Counted from the first letter of the stretch, positions 36,750 to 46,329 are shown. The stretch: 64,000 bases of DNA from CAWATZ01 sp963784995 (GCA_963784995.1 CAWATZ010000003.1:1364001-1428000), one strand, 5' to 3'. Notes: generated from the letters alone by a model not told the origin. Numbers and translations are program-made.

Positions 36750-37808
36750 ATGGCCGCTCAACCTGTACTTCCGGTGTACTACCCTGCCGACCGGGAATGG
36801 GCGGTTCCCGACGCGCTGGAATTCAAGCGCTACAAGGGCCTTGCGGCAAACTGGACATACTCGAAAGGGAAAATCGGCCAGATCAAGAATGCTCTCGCGG
36901 CGGCGAACCTGCCCGAGGACGTCGTCACGCTGGCGGTTGCAGGCTCGCTTGGGCGCATGGACGCCGCCGAGGTGTCAGACTGTGACCTCTTGGTACTCCT
37001 CACCGAGAAGACTCGGCAAGACGATGCCAAAGCGATGACGGCATACGATGCCGTGTGGAAGGTATTGGAACCCCTGGAGCTGAAACGTCCGAAGCCGGCC
37101 GGCACGTTCTCGAAGCCGACCTCCCAGGAACAGCTCTGCGACAAAAAACACATTGGCGCAGCGGACGAGGACATGCGGAGCTTTGCCAAACGGTTGCTCC
37201 TGCTGCTCGAAACTCAGCCTCTTTGCAAGCCAGAAGGATACCAGGCGCTCGTTGAGGCTGTCCTTGCCAGTTACGCGGAGGGGTACGTGGCACAGGATTC
37301 GAGGAAAGAATGGGGATTCCTCATCAACGACCTGATCCGATACTTCCGTTCAATCTGCGTGAACTATCAATGGGATTTTGAGAACGAACACGGGAAATGG
37401 CCTCTGCGCAACGTCAAACTGCGGCATAGCCGCCTCATCATGTACGGTGGACTCCTCATGCTGCTTGGGGAATGTAGCCGGACGCGGGAAAAGAAGGTTG
37501 AGTGGCTCAAGAAACGCTTGACCCTGACACCGCTGGAGCGTATTGCCCTGGTTTACGCCGAAAACGGCGATACGAGCTTCTTCCGTGTGGCTGGCTACTA
37601 TGACACGTTCCTCTCCATGTTGAACATGGAGACAGTGCGGGAGGAGCTGAACGGTGCCGCGGTGGGATCCTACGAGAAACGATACGAGATACGAAGCTAT
37701 GCAAGCCTGAAGGCCAATTCGGACGGTCTCGTCGCGGAGCTGCTCCGATTCATCCTGGGCCGGCGTGGAGTGTGGTCCGAACGCTTTTTTGAGTACCTGA
37801 TCTTCTGA
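36750..37808 (+). CDS. Nucleotidyltransferase-domain protein
   Basis: This 352-residue protein contains the nucleotidyltransferase signature: GSLGR near residues 65-69, then SDCDLLVLL near 76-84. That is the GS...DxD arrangement that binds the metal and NTP in the polymerase beta-like superfamily. After it comes a long helical region with aromatic residues and no recognised motif. Family members transfer a nucleoside monophosphate to proteins, antibiotics or RNA. It is transcribed with the histidine phosphatase and is likewise A/T-richer than the surroundings. The ATG at 36750 is preferred over the TTG at 36744. Confidence 0.78.
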   Translation: MAAQPVLPVYYPADREWAVPDALEFKRYKGLAANWTYSKGKIGQIKNALAAANLPEDVVTLAVAGSLGRMDAAEVSDCDLLVLLTEKTRQDDAKAMTAYDAVWKVLEPLELKRPKPAGTFSKPTSQEQLCDKKHIGAADEDMRSFAKRLLLLLETQPLCKPEGYQALVEAVLASYAEGYVAQDSRKEWGFLINDLIRYFRSICVNYQWDFENEHGKWPLRNVKLRHSRLIMYGGLLMLLGECSRTREKKVEWLKKRLTLTPLERIALVYAENGDTSFFRVAGYYDTFLSMLNMETVREELNGAAVGSYEKRYEIRSYASLKANSDGLVAELLRFILGRRGVWSERFFEYLIF

Positions 37809-37810
37809 CA

Positions 37811-38123
37811 CCTGGCTGTTCCCGTCTGGTGCGGCATCGCGGTCAACAGCGGCAGCGTCTTCCTGGGCAACGTGGGGACGTATCGCAAGATGGATTTCAC
37901 CGCCGTCGGCCCAGCGGTCAGCCTGGCGGCGTGCCTGCTGAACTGCGCCGAGCCGGGCAAGCCCTGTCTGAGCGAGGCAACGAGCGAGTTGCTCCCAACC
38001 TGTTCGTCTATGCGGCGACGGGGCCGCGCAGTGTAACCCCGCAAGGGAACGAATCCTGTCCGGTGTGGGGACGTGCTGGACAGGCTGGCTCCGGGGTGAG
38101 CAGGCAGCGAGAGCCAGGTTGGT
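37811..38123 (+). pseudogene. Decayed duplicate of the 3' end of the kinase-cyclase gene
   Basis: This stretch repeats 35317-35631, covering the last part of the cyclase domain and 24 bases past its stop, in direct orientation. Long identical blocks such as GGCAACGTGGGGACGTATCG are interrupted by substitutions and small indels that destroy the frame (for example around 37988 and 38068). The upstream kinase and TPR parts are absent. It and the intact gene end bracket the phosphatase/nucleotidyltransferase pair. Confidence 0.9.
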
Positions 38124-38124
38124 C

Positions 38125-38152
38125 TATAGTGGACCCCGAAAACTGGACCACC
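38125..38152. mobile_element. Possible insertion sequence terminal repeat remnant
   Basis: AGTGGACCCCGAAAACTGG followed by ACCACC resembles the terminal inverted repeats of IS3-type elements (TGGACC...AAACTGGACC). It directly adjoins the decayed cyclase copy. No transposase of that type and no partner end is visible nearby. Confidence 0.4.
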
Positions 38153-38154
38153 GA

Positions 38155-38409
38155 TTAAGCTATTATCCGGCTATCCCCACCCCCACATCGGAATACCTCA
38201 TAAAACAAATCCGACACCCAATCAAGGGGCATTCTCGGAATAATCCGCAGAGATAGGAATAGCCAGTTCATCCTGCTGGTGAGGCGGTTGCCAAGGTACT
38301 CCACAGATAGTTCGCCAGCAAGGCCCGAAACACCTTGCCAGCTGGCAGGCACGCGGACAAGGAACGCCCTGTGGCACTCCTCCGTCAGCGACAGTCCCTT
38401 TCTGGCCTC
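38155..38409 (-). pseudogene. C-terminal gene fragment (unknown)
   Basis: An open stretch of about 84 codons with no start codon at its upstream end reads KGLSLTEECHRAFLVRVPAS, then NRLTSRMNWLFLSLRII and a final RCGGGDSRIIA. The composition is protein-like and A/T-richer than the neighbours. I do not recognise the family. It ends at the IS-like repeat and may be the tail of a gene interrupted by the same rearrangement. Confidence 0.35.
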
Positions 38410-38492
38410 TCAATCGCGCTCAATCGAGTTGGCAGACTGGCTGGCAGGCCCCTTCCACTGCCCCACCGCAGGAGAGAACTTCCGTCCTCCCC

Positions 38493-39450
<958 letters not shown>

Positions 39451-39458
<8 letters not shown>

Positions 39459-40587
39459 TGAGTACCTCACGCTGGAACTGATCGAAGGCCCGGGCCCAGG
39501 CCAGCAACTGGCGATCCGTCAGGTCCGGCTTGCACAGCTCGGCCAGGCCGCGCAGCAACTGCTGCAGCTGATCCAGGCGTTGCGGATCGCGCTGCCGCCA
39601 GGCGGCGAGAACCTCGGCCGGCAACGCATTGCGCCGCAGCCGCAGAAAGCGCGTCAGCGCTCCCAGGAAGCCGCGGGACAGCGCCCGGCCCAGCAGCCGA
39701 GTGGCCCCGGTTTGCTCGTAGAGCCGGCCCAGGGCCGAGGCGTAATCGACCGCGTCGGCCCGGGTTTCGCCCGGCGTCGGCACGGCCGGGCCCAGGCGCA
39801 CCAGCGCTCGCCACAGACCGGCCGCGACCACCACCGCGATCGGGACCAGCGTCAGTTGCTCGCGGTGGTAGCCCAGGTAGCCCCAGAAACCGCCGCTGGA
39901 ACGCAGCCCGTGCGAATACTCGTCGAACCAGACCCGGCCATTCCGGGCGTGCAGCCGGGCCACGTTGGCCAGCAGCAGCACGTTGTCGCTCCGGCGCAGA
40001 CCGCTGTTGGTCAGCAGGCTCGGGTCGGCCAGCACCAGGACGTGCCCCTTCCCGTGCCGGAGCAGCACTGCTCCCGGACGATCGCCGACGTACCACAGCG
40101 GCAGGCAGCCGGGGCCGTCCACCGTGCCCCGGAACGCGACCGTCAGATGCACAATGCCATCGGTATAGGGGGAAACCGCTTCGGGGTCCACGTCCAGCGG
40201 GTCGTCCTCCTCGACCCGGGGCCGGAGGAACTTCAGCTCCAGGATCTGATGCAGGGCGGTCTTGTGGGTGCTGGCGAAGAGCAGGGTGTTGCCGGCCTCG
40301 ACCCAGTGCAGCAGCGTGTGGGCGTCGGGATCGCTGAACGTCTCCGCGTCCGGCTCTACCACCAGTAACAGACCGCGCTGCAATCCCACCACGGGAGGTC
40401 GGGTCAAGGCGGTCGGTTCCCAGCCCAGCTCGCGCAGGACGTGGGCGGCCTCGGCCAGGCCATTGTCCTGCTCGGACCAGAGCGAATAGGCGGGCAGACC
40501 CTCGCCGGCCTGGAAGCGAAGGTCGAGCAAGTGCCAGACCACCAGCAGGAAGCCGGCCAGCAGCAGCACCAGGAGAAACCGGGCCAT
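39451..40587 (-). CDS. DUF4350 domain membrane protein
   Basis: This 378-residue protein has an N-terminal membrane helix (MARFLLVLLLAGFLLVVW), a DUF4350 domain (residues about 30-210, with AYSLWSEQDNGLAEAAHVL and VLVLADPSLLTN), a second hydrophobic helix (about 247-262) and a cytoplasmic helical tail. DUF4350 proteins are encoded next to MoxR ATPases and are thought to be part of a membrane-linked MoxR system. The frame opens at 40641, but the residues before 40587 derive from the adjacent palindrome (SLCLCGSILF), so the ATG at 40587 is the start. Confidence 0.85.
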
Positions 40588-40602
40588 AATGAATCTCCAA
40601 AT

Positions 40603-40782
40603 CCGAAATAGGATGGAACCACAGAGACACAGAGAAGACAAAAAAGGAACACTAATCCGCGCTAATCTCCACTAATCGGAATGCGAGTTTCCTTCCTTCG
40701 ATTAGCGCAGATTAGCGCCGATTAGTGTTCCTTTTTTGTCTTCTCTGTGCCTCTGTGTCTCTGTGGTTCCATCCTATTTCGG
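40603..40782. repeat. Long inverted repeat, family H (about 60-75 bp arms)
   Basis: The left half begins CCGAAATAGGATGGAACC, then ACAGAGACACAGAGAAGAC, then AAAAAAGGAACACTAATC. The right half repeats all three blocks in reverse complement, with an eight-base difference in the middle block. Repeated GCTAATC/ATTAGCG units fill the centre. The GGAACACTAATC part recurs at 56472-56555. The base composition is far more A/T-rich than the surrounding DNA. Confidence 0.9.
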
Positions 40783-40959
40783 CACGGGGAACCAGGTGGC
40801 GCTCACCCACAGCAGCACGCCCAGCAGGACGATCCCCAGGAGCAGACTGCCGACGATCAGCTTCTTCTCGGCCGGCAGCAGCGGCTCGTAGGGGATGCGC
40901 GCCATCTCCTCGGCGGTCTGCCGCTCGGTGATGCGGGTGTCCGGTTGCGGTTGGTTCAT
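40774..40959 (-). CDS. Small single-span membrane protein
   Basis: This 61-residue protein has a charged N-terminus (ERQTAEEMARIPYEPL) and one membrane helix (about residues 34-55, LIVGSLLLGIVLLGVLLWV). Its ATG lies one base after the stop of the sulfate-exporter-like gene, so the two are almost certainly translated together. Its C-terminal codons lie at the edge of the family H inverted repeat. It may be an accessory subunit of the transporter. That is inferred from position only. Confidence 0.6.
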   Translation of the reverse strand: MNQPQPDTRITERQTAEEMARIPYEPLLPAEKKLIVGSLLLGIVLLGVLLWVSATWFPVPK

Positions 40960-40960
40960 T

Positions 40961-42406
40961 TCAGACGCCTCCAGCGACCGGGCTGGGCAAGTAGCCGTGA
41001 AAGAACAGCCAGGAGATCACGAGCCCGATCCAGATGACGAAGCCAAACAGACATACGACGTAGACCGCTGCCAGGCGGGCCAGCCCCTCCGCCCAGAGCT
41101 TGCGGAAGTTCGACGCCAGGCCGATCGAGAAGAAGGTCATCACGAAGAAGTAACCTCGGAAGAGGTCCACCTCGCCAATGCCGGCGCGGAGCGGCCCGGG
41201 GTTTTTCTCCGTGCGGATGACGTCGGGCCAGGATACCCCCACGGCCAGCAGGACCCCGAACGCCAGGAAATAGGCGAAGACAAACTTCGGGAAGCGGTTC
41301 CAGATGTCGGCCAGGGGGATGCCCTGCCCTGGCTTGCGCTCGATGGCGTACACCCAGACCGCGGCCAGGACAAACGCCCAGACGCCGATGAACAGGTCGA
41401 TGAACACCTTCACCGTGGTCGTCGTCAGCAGCATCAGTCCCTGCTGGGCGGCCGGATCCGAGGCGAAGTACGCCTGGGTTACCGCCCCGCTGGAGATGGC
41501 CGCCCCGTCCGTCTTGACCGCCAGCCCCATCCAGGCGGCGGCGACCATCGGCTCGTGGGCCAGCCAGGTCCGTGCGGCCAGCGGCAGCAGGACCAGTTCC
41601 ACCACGGAGAAGACAACGACCAGCGACGACACCATCACCGGGACCACGGGGCGAGCGCGGATGGCCGCCCCGGTAGTGATGGCGGCCGACACGCCGCAGA
41701 TGGAGATGCCCGAGGCCAGCGGGGCCGCCCACTCCCGGCTGAAACCGAAGAAGCGCCGGGCCACGAAGTACACCAGCGCCCAGTAGATCAGGTACGCCTC
41801 GACGATGGCGGCCAGGCCGCGGAACAGGATCGTGCCGACCAGCTGGGTGGCCCCGGCCGCCTTGATTCCCAGCGATGCTCCCAGGAGGACAATGGCCGTC
41901 TTGATGAACCACTCCGGCCGGGCCGCCTCCGCCAGCCAGCGGGCCGCCGCGGGGAAGAGGTTGCCGATTACAAGCCCCACTACCAGCGCAACGATGAATC
42001 CCGCCTCGCCGGTCAGGCTCAGCGATCGGCTGATGCCGAAGTCTTTCCATTTGTTGGGAGTGGTGGCAATCCAGGCGACGTGGCCAAGCAGCCAGCACAG
42101 GTAAGAAACGCCGAAGACCACCGTGAAGGCCAGCGCGAACCGGGTCAGGTTCAGCCGCATCGCCCATGCCCCGAGCAGCAGCACCGCCAGCAGAAACAGG
42201 TACGTCAGGCCCAGGCACGCGGCCCCGGGCAATTTCACGGTGGTCGAGTTCGCGGGAGACATGGCCTTGACGGGGTCGATCCACTCGTTCGTCTTCACCA
42301 CCCAGCCGAACGGGTCCACGCCCAGCAGGGACAGCGCCCCCAGGGCTGTCAGGGCCAGGCCGATCAGGACCGCCCAGCCATCTTCGGTACGAAGCCACCC
42401 CTTCAT
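40961..42406 (-). CDS. YeiH-type putative sulfate exporter family membrane protein
   Basis: This 481-residue polytopic membrane protein has about 10-12 helices. Typical features of the family are IVLLGASLGIKAAGA, ASGISICGVSAAITTGAAIRA (the GxSICGxSA motif), AWMGLAVKTDGAAISSGAV and a C-terminal FFSIGLASNFRKL. It is longer than Escherichia coli YeiH (about 350 residues) because of extra N-terminal helices. Transport substrate is unproven for most members. It is the first gene of a pair with the 61-residue membrane protein. Confidence 0.85.
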   Translation of the reverse strand: MKGWLRTEDGWAVLIGLALTALGALSLLGVDPFGWVVKTNEWIDPVKAMSPANSTTVKLPGAACLGLTYLFLLAVLLLGAWAMRLNLTRFALAFTVVFGVSYLCWLLGHVAWIATTPNKWKDFGISRSLSLTGEAGFIVALVVGLVIGNLFPAAARWLAEAARPEWFIKTAIVLLGASLGIKAAGATQLVGTILFRGLAAIVEAYLIYWALVYFVARRFFGFSREWAAPLASGISICGVSAAITTGAAIRARPVVPVMVSSLVVVFSVVELVLLPLAARTWLAHEPMVAAAWMGLAVKTDGAAISSGAVTQAYFASDPAAQQGLMLLTTTTVKVFIDLFIGVWAFVLAAVWVYAIERKPGQGIPLADIWNRFPKFVFAYFLAFGVLLAVGVSWPDVIRTEKNPGPLRAGIGEVDLFRGYFFVMTFFSIGLASNFRKLWAEGLARLAAVYVVCLFGFVIWIGLVISWLFFHGYLPSPVAGGV

Positions 42407-42428
42407 GACACCTCTTCATTTGAATCGC

Positions 42429-42587
42429 GAACACGGGTTCGATCCCCAGATCCCCAGATCCTTCCGGGATCACGTGCGCAGCAAGACGGACACGGCCATG
42501 AAGAATGAGGTGTTGTGCAAATTCCTCGCCCATAACATCTGCGTGGTTCATCAATCGCACATTGAACTGGGGATCGAACCCGTGTTC
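42429..42587. repeat. 21-bp inverted repeats around a transposase remnant
   Basis: GAACACGGGTTCGATCCCCAG at 42429-42449 pairs perfectly with 42567-42587. The right arm encodes the ELGIEPVF part of the transposase tail, so the left arm is an inverted copy of that end, perhaps left by an aberrant transposition. Confidence 0.8.
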
Positions 42588-42593
42588 TGGCCC
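42462..42593 (+). pseudogene. Transposase C-terminal remnant (IS5/IS1182-like)
   Basis: The frame reads FRDHVRSKTDTAMKNEVLC, then KFLAHNICVVHQSHIELGIEPVF. This matches the conserved end of IS5-type DDE transposases (RSKTxxAMxNEVLxKxLxHN, then ELGIEPxF). Everything upstream of this tail is missing. It marks an old IS insertion between the transporter gene and the cytochrome c gene. Confidence 0.7.
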
Positions 42594-42606
42594 ATCGGCG
42601 TTCTTG

Positions 42607-42631
42607 CTCCCCTCCCCGTTTCGGGGAGGGG
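42607..42631. repeat. Hairpin, family B (single unit)
   Basis: GCTCCCCTCCCCG-TTT-CGGGGAGGGG is the same unit as at 6427-6449, here once, directly after the transposase remnant and before the cytochrome c 3' end. Confidence 0.85.
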
Positions 42632-42649
42632 TTGGGGGAGGGGTTGCGG

Positions 42650-43230
42650 TCAGTTGGTCGTATCGCGGAAATCGCTGTGGCACTCGTTGCAGCTCTGGTT
42701 CAGCTTGCTGCCCGCCGCCTTGATCATCGCGGGGTTCTTGGCCTTGATCGCCTTGATCAGCTCCTCACTCTGCTCGATCATGTCCTTGTTGTACTTGTCC
42801 CACTTTGGCTGGTCCTTGGGCTTGTCCACCTTGTGGTGGGCGGAGATCTTGCCAATGGCCTTGATGGTCTCGGCCATCTTGGTCCAACCCGGGTCCATCA
42901 TCTTGATTTGAGCGGCGGTCTTGGTCCCCTTGGCCAGTTCCTGGACCTGGGCCTCGATGCCGTCCTTGGGTGCCGTTGTCGCGGGCACGCCTGCGACGCC
43001 GATGCCGCCCTTGTCCTTGCGCTTCATCGTGTGCATGATGTCTTCCAGCGCATGCTTCTTTTCCAGCGCCGCGGGATCGCCCTTGCCATTCACCAGGTCC
43101 AGCACGTCCTTCTGAGCGGCTTCGACCTTTGCCTTGTTCGCCTGGGCACTGCCCAGTCCGTTTGGGCCAGCAGGCACAGGCTCAAGGCCAGCACGCACCC
43201 CACGAGCCATCTGCAAGTGACAACCTTCAT
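42650..43230 (-). CDS. Exported monohaem cytochrome c, frameshifted after the signal peptide
   Basis: The body (42650 to about 43155) is a helical protein with one haem motif, CNECH, eight residues from the C-terminus: the cytochrome c'-like layout also seen at 6465-6998. Its frame has no good start. A perfect signal peptide, MKVVTCRWLVGCVLALSLCL, starts at 43230 in another frame and ends LLAQTDWA just where the body begins (SAQANKAKVEAA). One missing or extra base near 43155 joins them, giving about 193 residues. The 330 bases up to the divergent kinase gene hold a small hairpin (about 43488-43515) but no gene. Confidence 0.75.
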
Positions 43231-43561
43231 TTCACGTCTCCCATCGGTGCAACTGTCGGGACTAACCAATCGCTCCGGTCCGGCGACCGGGTGGAACTCT
43301 GCCGCCCTTTCCCCGCGCCCGGCCCCTGCTTTGGGACGGTCGGGGAAAAGTTCACCTTCCATGATAGGGCCCCCGGCGCGCATTGCCAGGGGGTCCCCGG
43401 TTTTCTTGCGCGGGTCAGAGAGCCGAGTCCTTGTTGCCGTGGTCCCGGTTACGACCTATGCTTGGAACGCGGCACCACAGACAAAACTCTCTCCCGCCTT
43501 GCGAGAGAGAGGAGAGGCCGCCGGTCCGCGCCCCAAGGAGAACGTACCTTTGCTCTCTCCG

Positions 43562-45865
43562 ATGACCCTCGCTCCCGAAGCGCGCTCGTTCCTGGATCGC
43601 TTGCTGCAGGTCCGGCTGCTGTCGGTCAGCATGGCCGAGAGTTTCCTGTCGCAGCGCACCCCCTTCCTGGCCCGCTTCTCCACCGCGGAGAAGCTGGGCC
43701 GGGCCCTGGTCCAGGCCGACCTGCTGACCCATTACCAGCTGGAACGGGCCCTGCGCGACGACCTCTCCGGTCTGGTCCTGGGACCGTACCGCATCCTCGA
43801 CCGCATCGGCGTCGGCGGCATGGGGGCCGTCTACCTGGCCGAACACAACCTGATGAAGCGCCGCGCCGCCATCAAGGTGCTGCCGATCGATGACGAGTGC
43901 CACCCGGCCATCCGCGAGCGCTTCTACGCCGAGATGCGCGTCCTGGCCGAACTGAGCCATCCCAACATCGTCCAGGCGTTCGATGCGGGCGAGGTGCCGT
44001 CGAAGGAACCTGTCGCCCCGGGAGCGGCGGGGTTCATTTACCTGGTGATGGAACTGGTCGATGGCGGCGACCTGGATCGGCGCGTGGTCAACGAGGGGCC
44101 GTGCAGCATTGCCGAGGGCTGCAACTACGTCCGCCAGGCCGCCGGGGGACTGCAGGCCGCCCATGACCGCCACCTGATTCACCGGGACATCAAGCCGTCG
44201 AACATCCTGCTGTCGCGCTCGGGCCAGGCCAAGTTGGTCGATTTCGGCCTGGCCCGGCGGTTCACCAGCAAGCTGACCGATCCGCGCGTGCTGCTGGGCA
44301 GCGTCGAGTTCATGCCTCCCGAGCAAAGCCACGATCCCTCGTCGGTGGGCAAGGAGGCCGACGTCTATGGTCTGGGAGCGACGCTGTTCTGGCTGGTGAC
44401 CGGCGAGGGCCCCTACCCGTTTACCCGCCACGTCGGCGCCGCCCTGCGCCGGCTGCAGACCGAGCCGCCGCGGCGCCTGCGCGAACTGCTGCCCGCGGCG
44501 CCCGCGGACCTGGACGACCTCATCGCCCGGATGCTGGATCGCGACCCGGCACGTCGGCCGTCGCAGCCGCTGGCTGTCATGAATGCTCTGACGCCGTTCC
44601 TGATCGACGAGGCGGGCAAATGCTTGCTCAACCCGACGGCTGCGTGGGTGGCAACCCCCGCCCCGCCAGAGCCATCCTCCCCGGATCGTCCGGAGGACCG
44701 GGAGGCCGCAGGAACGCAGGCTGAAGCCCGCGGCTCCGAGCAGGAGGGCGTGGCCCGGCAGTCGGCCCTGGGCCGGCGCATTCTGGTCGTGGACGATGAG
44801 GAAAGCGTTCGCACGCTGCATCGGCTGGTGCTGACCCTGGTCGGCTACGACTGCGAGGAGGCAGAGGACGGCGAGTCCGCCCTGACCCTGACGCGGAGCC
44901 AGAGTATTGACCTGGTGCTGCTGGACCTGATCCTGCCGGGAATCAACGGCTACGAGGTCTGTCGCCGGCTGCGTGCCCTGCCGGGCCATTCCTACCTCAA
45001 GGTCCTCGTCGTTTCCGGAATGGGCGACAGCAACCAGCTGTCCAACACGCTGCCGGCCGGGGCCGACGATTACATCGTCAAACCGTTTGAGAACCGGCAG
45101 CTGATCGCCAAGGTCGAGCATCTCTTCCAGCTCAAGGACGCCCAGGAACGCAGTGCCTTGCTGGCCGAGCAGTTACTGCTGACCAACTGTCAGCTGGAGC
45201 AGAGCTTGCAGGCCCGCGATCAGGACGTGCGCAACGCCCACAACGCCCTGCTGTTCAGCATGGCCAAGATGGCCGAGTCGCGCGAAGGCGAGACGGCGGG
45301 CCATCTGAAACGGTTGCAGGCCTACTGCCGGGCCCTGGCCCGCGAGGCCGGCCGCAAGCCGCCGTGGTCCGGCCTGGTCGATCAGCGTTTCCTGAACCAG
45401 CTGGAGCGGTGCGTGCTGCTGCACGACATCGGCAAGATCGGCTTGCCGGAGGAGGTCCTGCAAAAGCCGGGTTCGCTGAACCGGTCCGAGCGGACCCTGG
45501 TCGAGACCCATCCGCTGATTGGCGATCACATCCTGGAGGCGCTGAGCAAGGAGCACGGCAACTCGCTGGAGTTCCTGGGGATAGCCCGCGACATTGTCCG
45601 TTACCATCACGAGCGTTTCGACGGCCAGGGTTACCCGGACAAGCTGGCCGGCGACGCCATCCCGGCTTCCGCCCGCCTGGTGGCCGTCGCCGACGTCTAC
45701 GACGCCCTGCGCCGCCAGCGCTTCCACAAGCCGGCCATGTCTCACGAAGCCACGCTGCGCCTGATGTGTGCGCGCTCCGAGGGGCAGTTCGACCCGGCCC
45801 TGCTGGAAGCGCTGCAGAATTGTGAGGCGGAGTTCGCCCGCATTTTCGACTCGATCGGGGATTGA
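43562..45865 (+). CDS. Ser/Thr kinase-response regulator-HD-GYP phosphodiesterase fusion
   Basis: This 767-residue cytoplasmic protein has three signalling modules. The kinase (about 75-345) has IGVGGMGAVYLAE, AAIKVL, HRDIKPSN, DFGLA and PPEQ. The receiver domain (about 405-525) has VVDDEES, the phospho-acceptor Asp in LVLLDLILPG, and VKPF. The HD-GYP domain (about 570-765) has GHLKRL, HDIGKIGLP, THPLIGDHIL, and HHERFDGQGYP near 682-692. All known catalytic residues are present in each, so it could phosphorylate proteins, receive a histidine-kinase signal and hydrolyse cyclic di-GMP. TTG at 43550 is an alternative start with AAGGAG upstream. Confidence 0.92.
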   Translation: MTLAPEARSFLDRLLQVRLLSVSMAESFLSQRTPFLARFSTAEKLGRALVQADLLTHYQLERALRDDLSGLVLGPYRILDRIGVGGMGAVYLAEHNLMKRRAAIKVLPIDDECHPAIRERFYAEMRVLAELSHPNIVQAFDAGEVPSKEPVAPGAAGFIYLVMELVDGGDLDRRVVNEGPCSIAEGCNYVRQAAGGLQAAHDRHLIHRDIKPSNILLSRSGQAKLVDFGLARRFTSKLTDPRVLLGSVEFMPPEQSHDPSSVGKEADVYGLGATLFWLVTGEGPYPFTRHVGAALRRLQTEPPRRLRELLPAAPADLDDLIARMLDRDPARRPSQPLAVMNALTPFLIDEAGKCLLNPTAAWVATPAPPEPSSPDRPEDREAAGTQAEARGSEQEGVARQSALGRRILVVDDEESVRTLHRLVLTLVGYDCEEAEDGESALTLTRSQSIDLVLLDLILPGINGYEVCRRLRALPGHSYLKVLVVSGMGDSNQLSNTLPAGADDYIVKPFENRQLIAKVEHLFQLKDAQERSALLAEQLLLTNCQLEQSLQARDQDVRNAHNALLFSMAKMAESREGETAGHLKRLQAYCRALAREAGRKPPWSGLVDQRFLNQLERCVLLHDIGKIGLPEEVLQKPGSLNRSERTLVETHPLIGDHILEALSKEHGNSLEFLGIARDIVRYHHERFDGQGYPDKLAGDAIPASARLVAVADVYDALRRQRFHKPAMSHEATLRLMCARSEGQFDPALLEALQNCEAEFARIFDSIGD

Positions 45866-45916
45866 GGAGTTCCGGCGCATCGCCTGGGGACTATTCAGTT
45901 ACGCTCTTCGGGATTG

Positions 45917-46031
45917 TCTTTGCCCCGAAGGGGCGCAACAGAATAGCCCAGGGCATCGCCCTGGGGACCATCTCGCCCCCAACCCAGGGCGATGCCCTGG
46001 GCTATTCTGTTGCGCCCCTTCGGGGCAAAGA
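45917..46031. repeat. Palindrome, family G (49-bp perfect arms)
   Basis: Bases 45917-45965 pair exactly with 45983-46031. It shares GCCCCGAAGGGGCGCAACA and GCCCAGGGCATCGCCCTGGG with the palindrome at 31839-31960. It lies between convergent genes. Confidence 0.95.
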
Positions 46032-46068
46032 CAAGAGCCCTGAAGGGGGCAACAGTGTGGGGACCAGT

Positions 46069-46329
46069 TCACTTCACCCCATCGCAGGGATGAACCGTGA
46101 TCGGGTCCACCGGTTGGGTCTCGGCGTAGTCCACCTCGGCACGCATTTCCTCGACCTTCCCGGCCCAGTTGGATTCGTTGATTTCATCGGGGCGGACCGC
46201 CCGCGGCGGAGGCGGCGGCTCCGCTTCCGCGCGGGTGCCCCGGGCTTGCAGCCAGTCCTTGGGCAGCAGCATGCAGCCGGGACCCGTGGCCAGCAGCAGC
46301 GGCAGCACCAGCCAGTACCATCCCTTCAT
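46069..46329 (-). CDS. Small lipoprotein
   Basis: This 86-residue protein has a lipoprotein signal, LVLPLLLATGPGC (about Cys19), then a Pro/Arg-rich segment and an acidic helical tail (EINESNWAGKVEEMRAEV). I do not recognise it. The ATG at 46329 overlaps the stop of the upstream gene (ATGA), so the two exported proteins are coupled. Confidence 0.65.
   Translation of the reverse strand: MKGWYWLVLPLLLATGPGCMLLPKDWLQARGTRAEAEPPPPPRAVRPDEINESNWAGKVEEMRAEVDYAETQPVDPITVHPCDGVK

Noticed and set aside
42429..42449. tRNA-like T-arm (GGGTTCGATCCCC)
   Set aside because: No acceptor, D or anticodon stem can be folded around it, and it is the exact inverse of transposase-tail sequence at 42567-42587.
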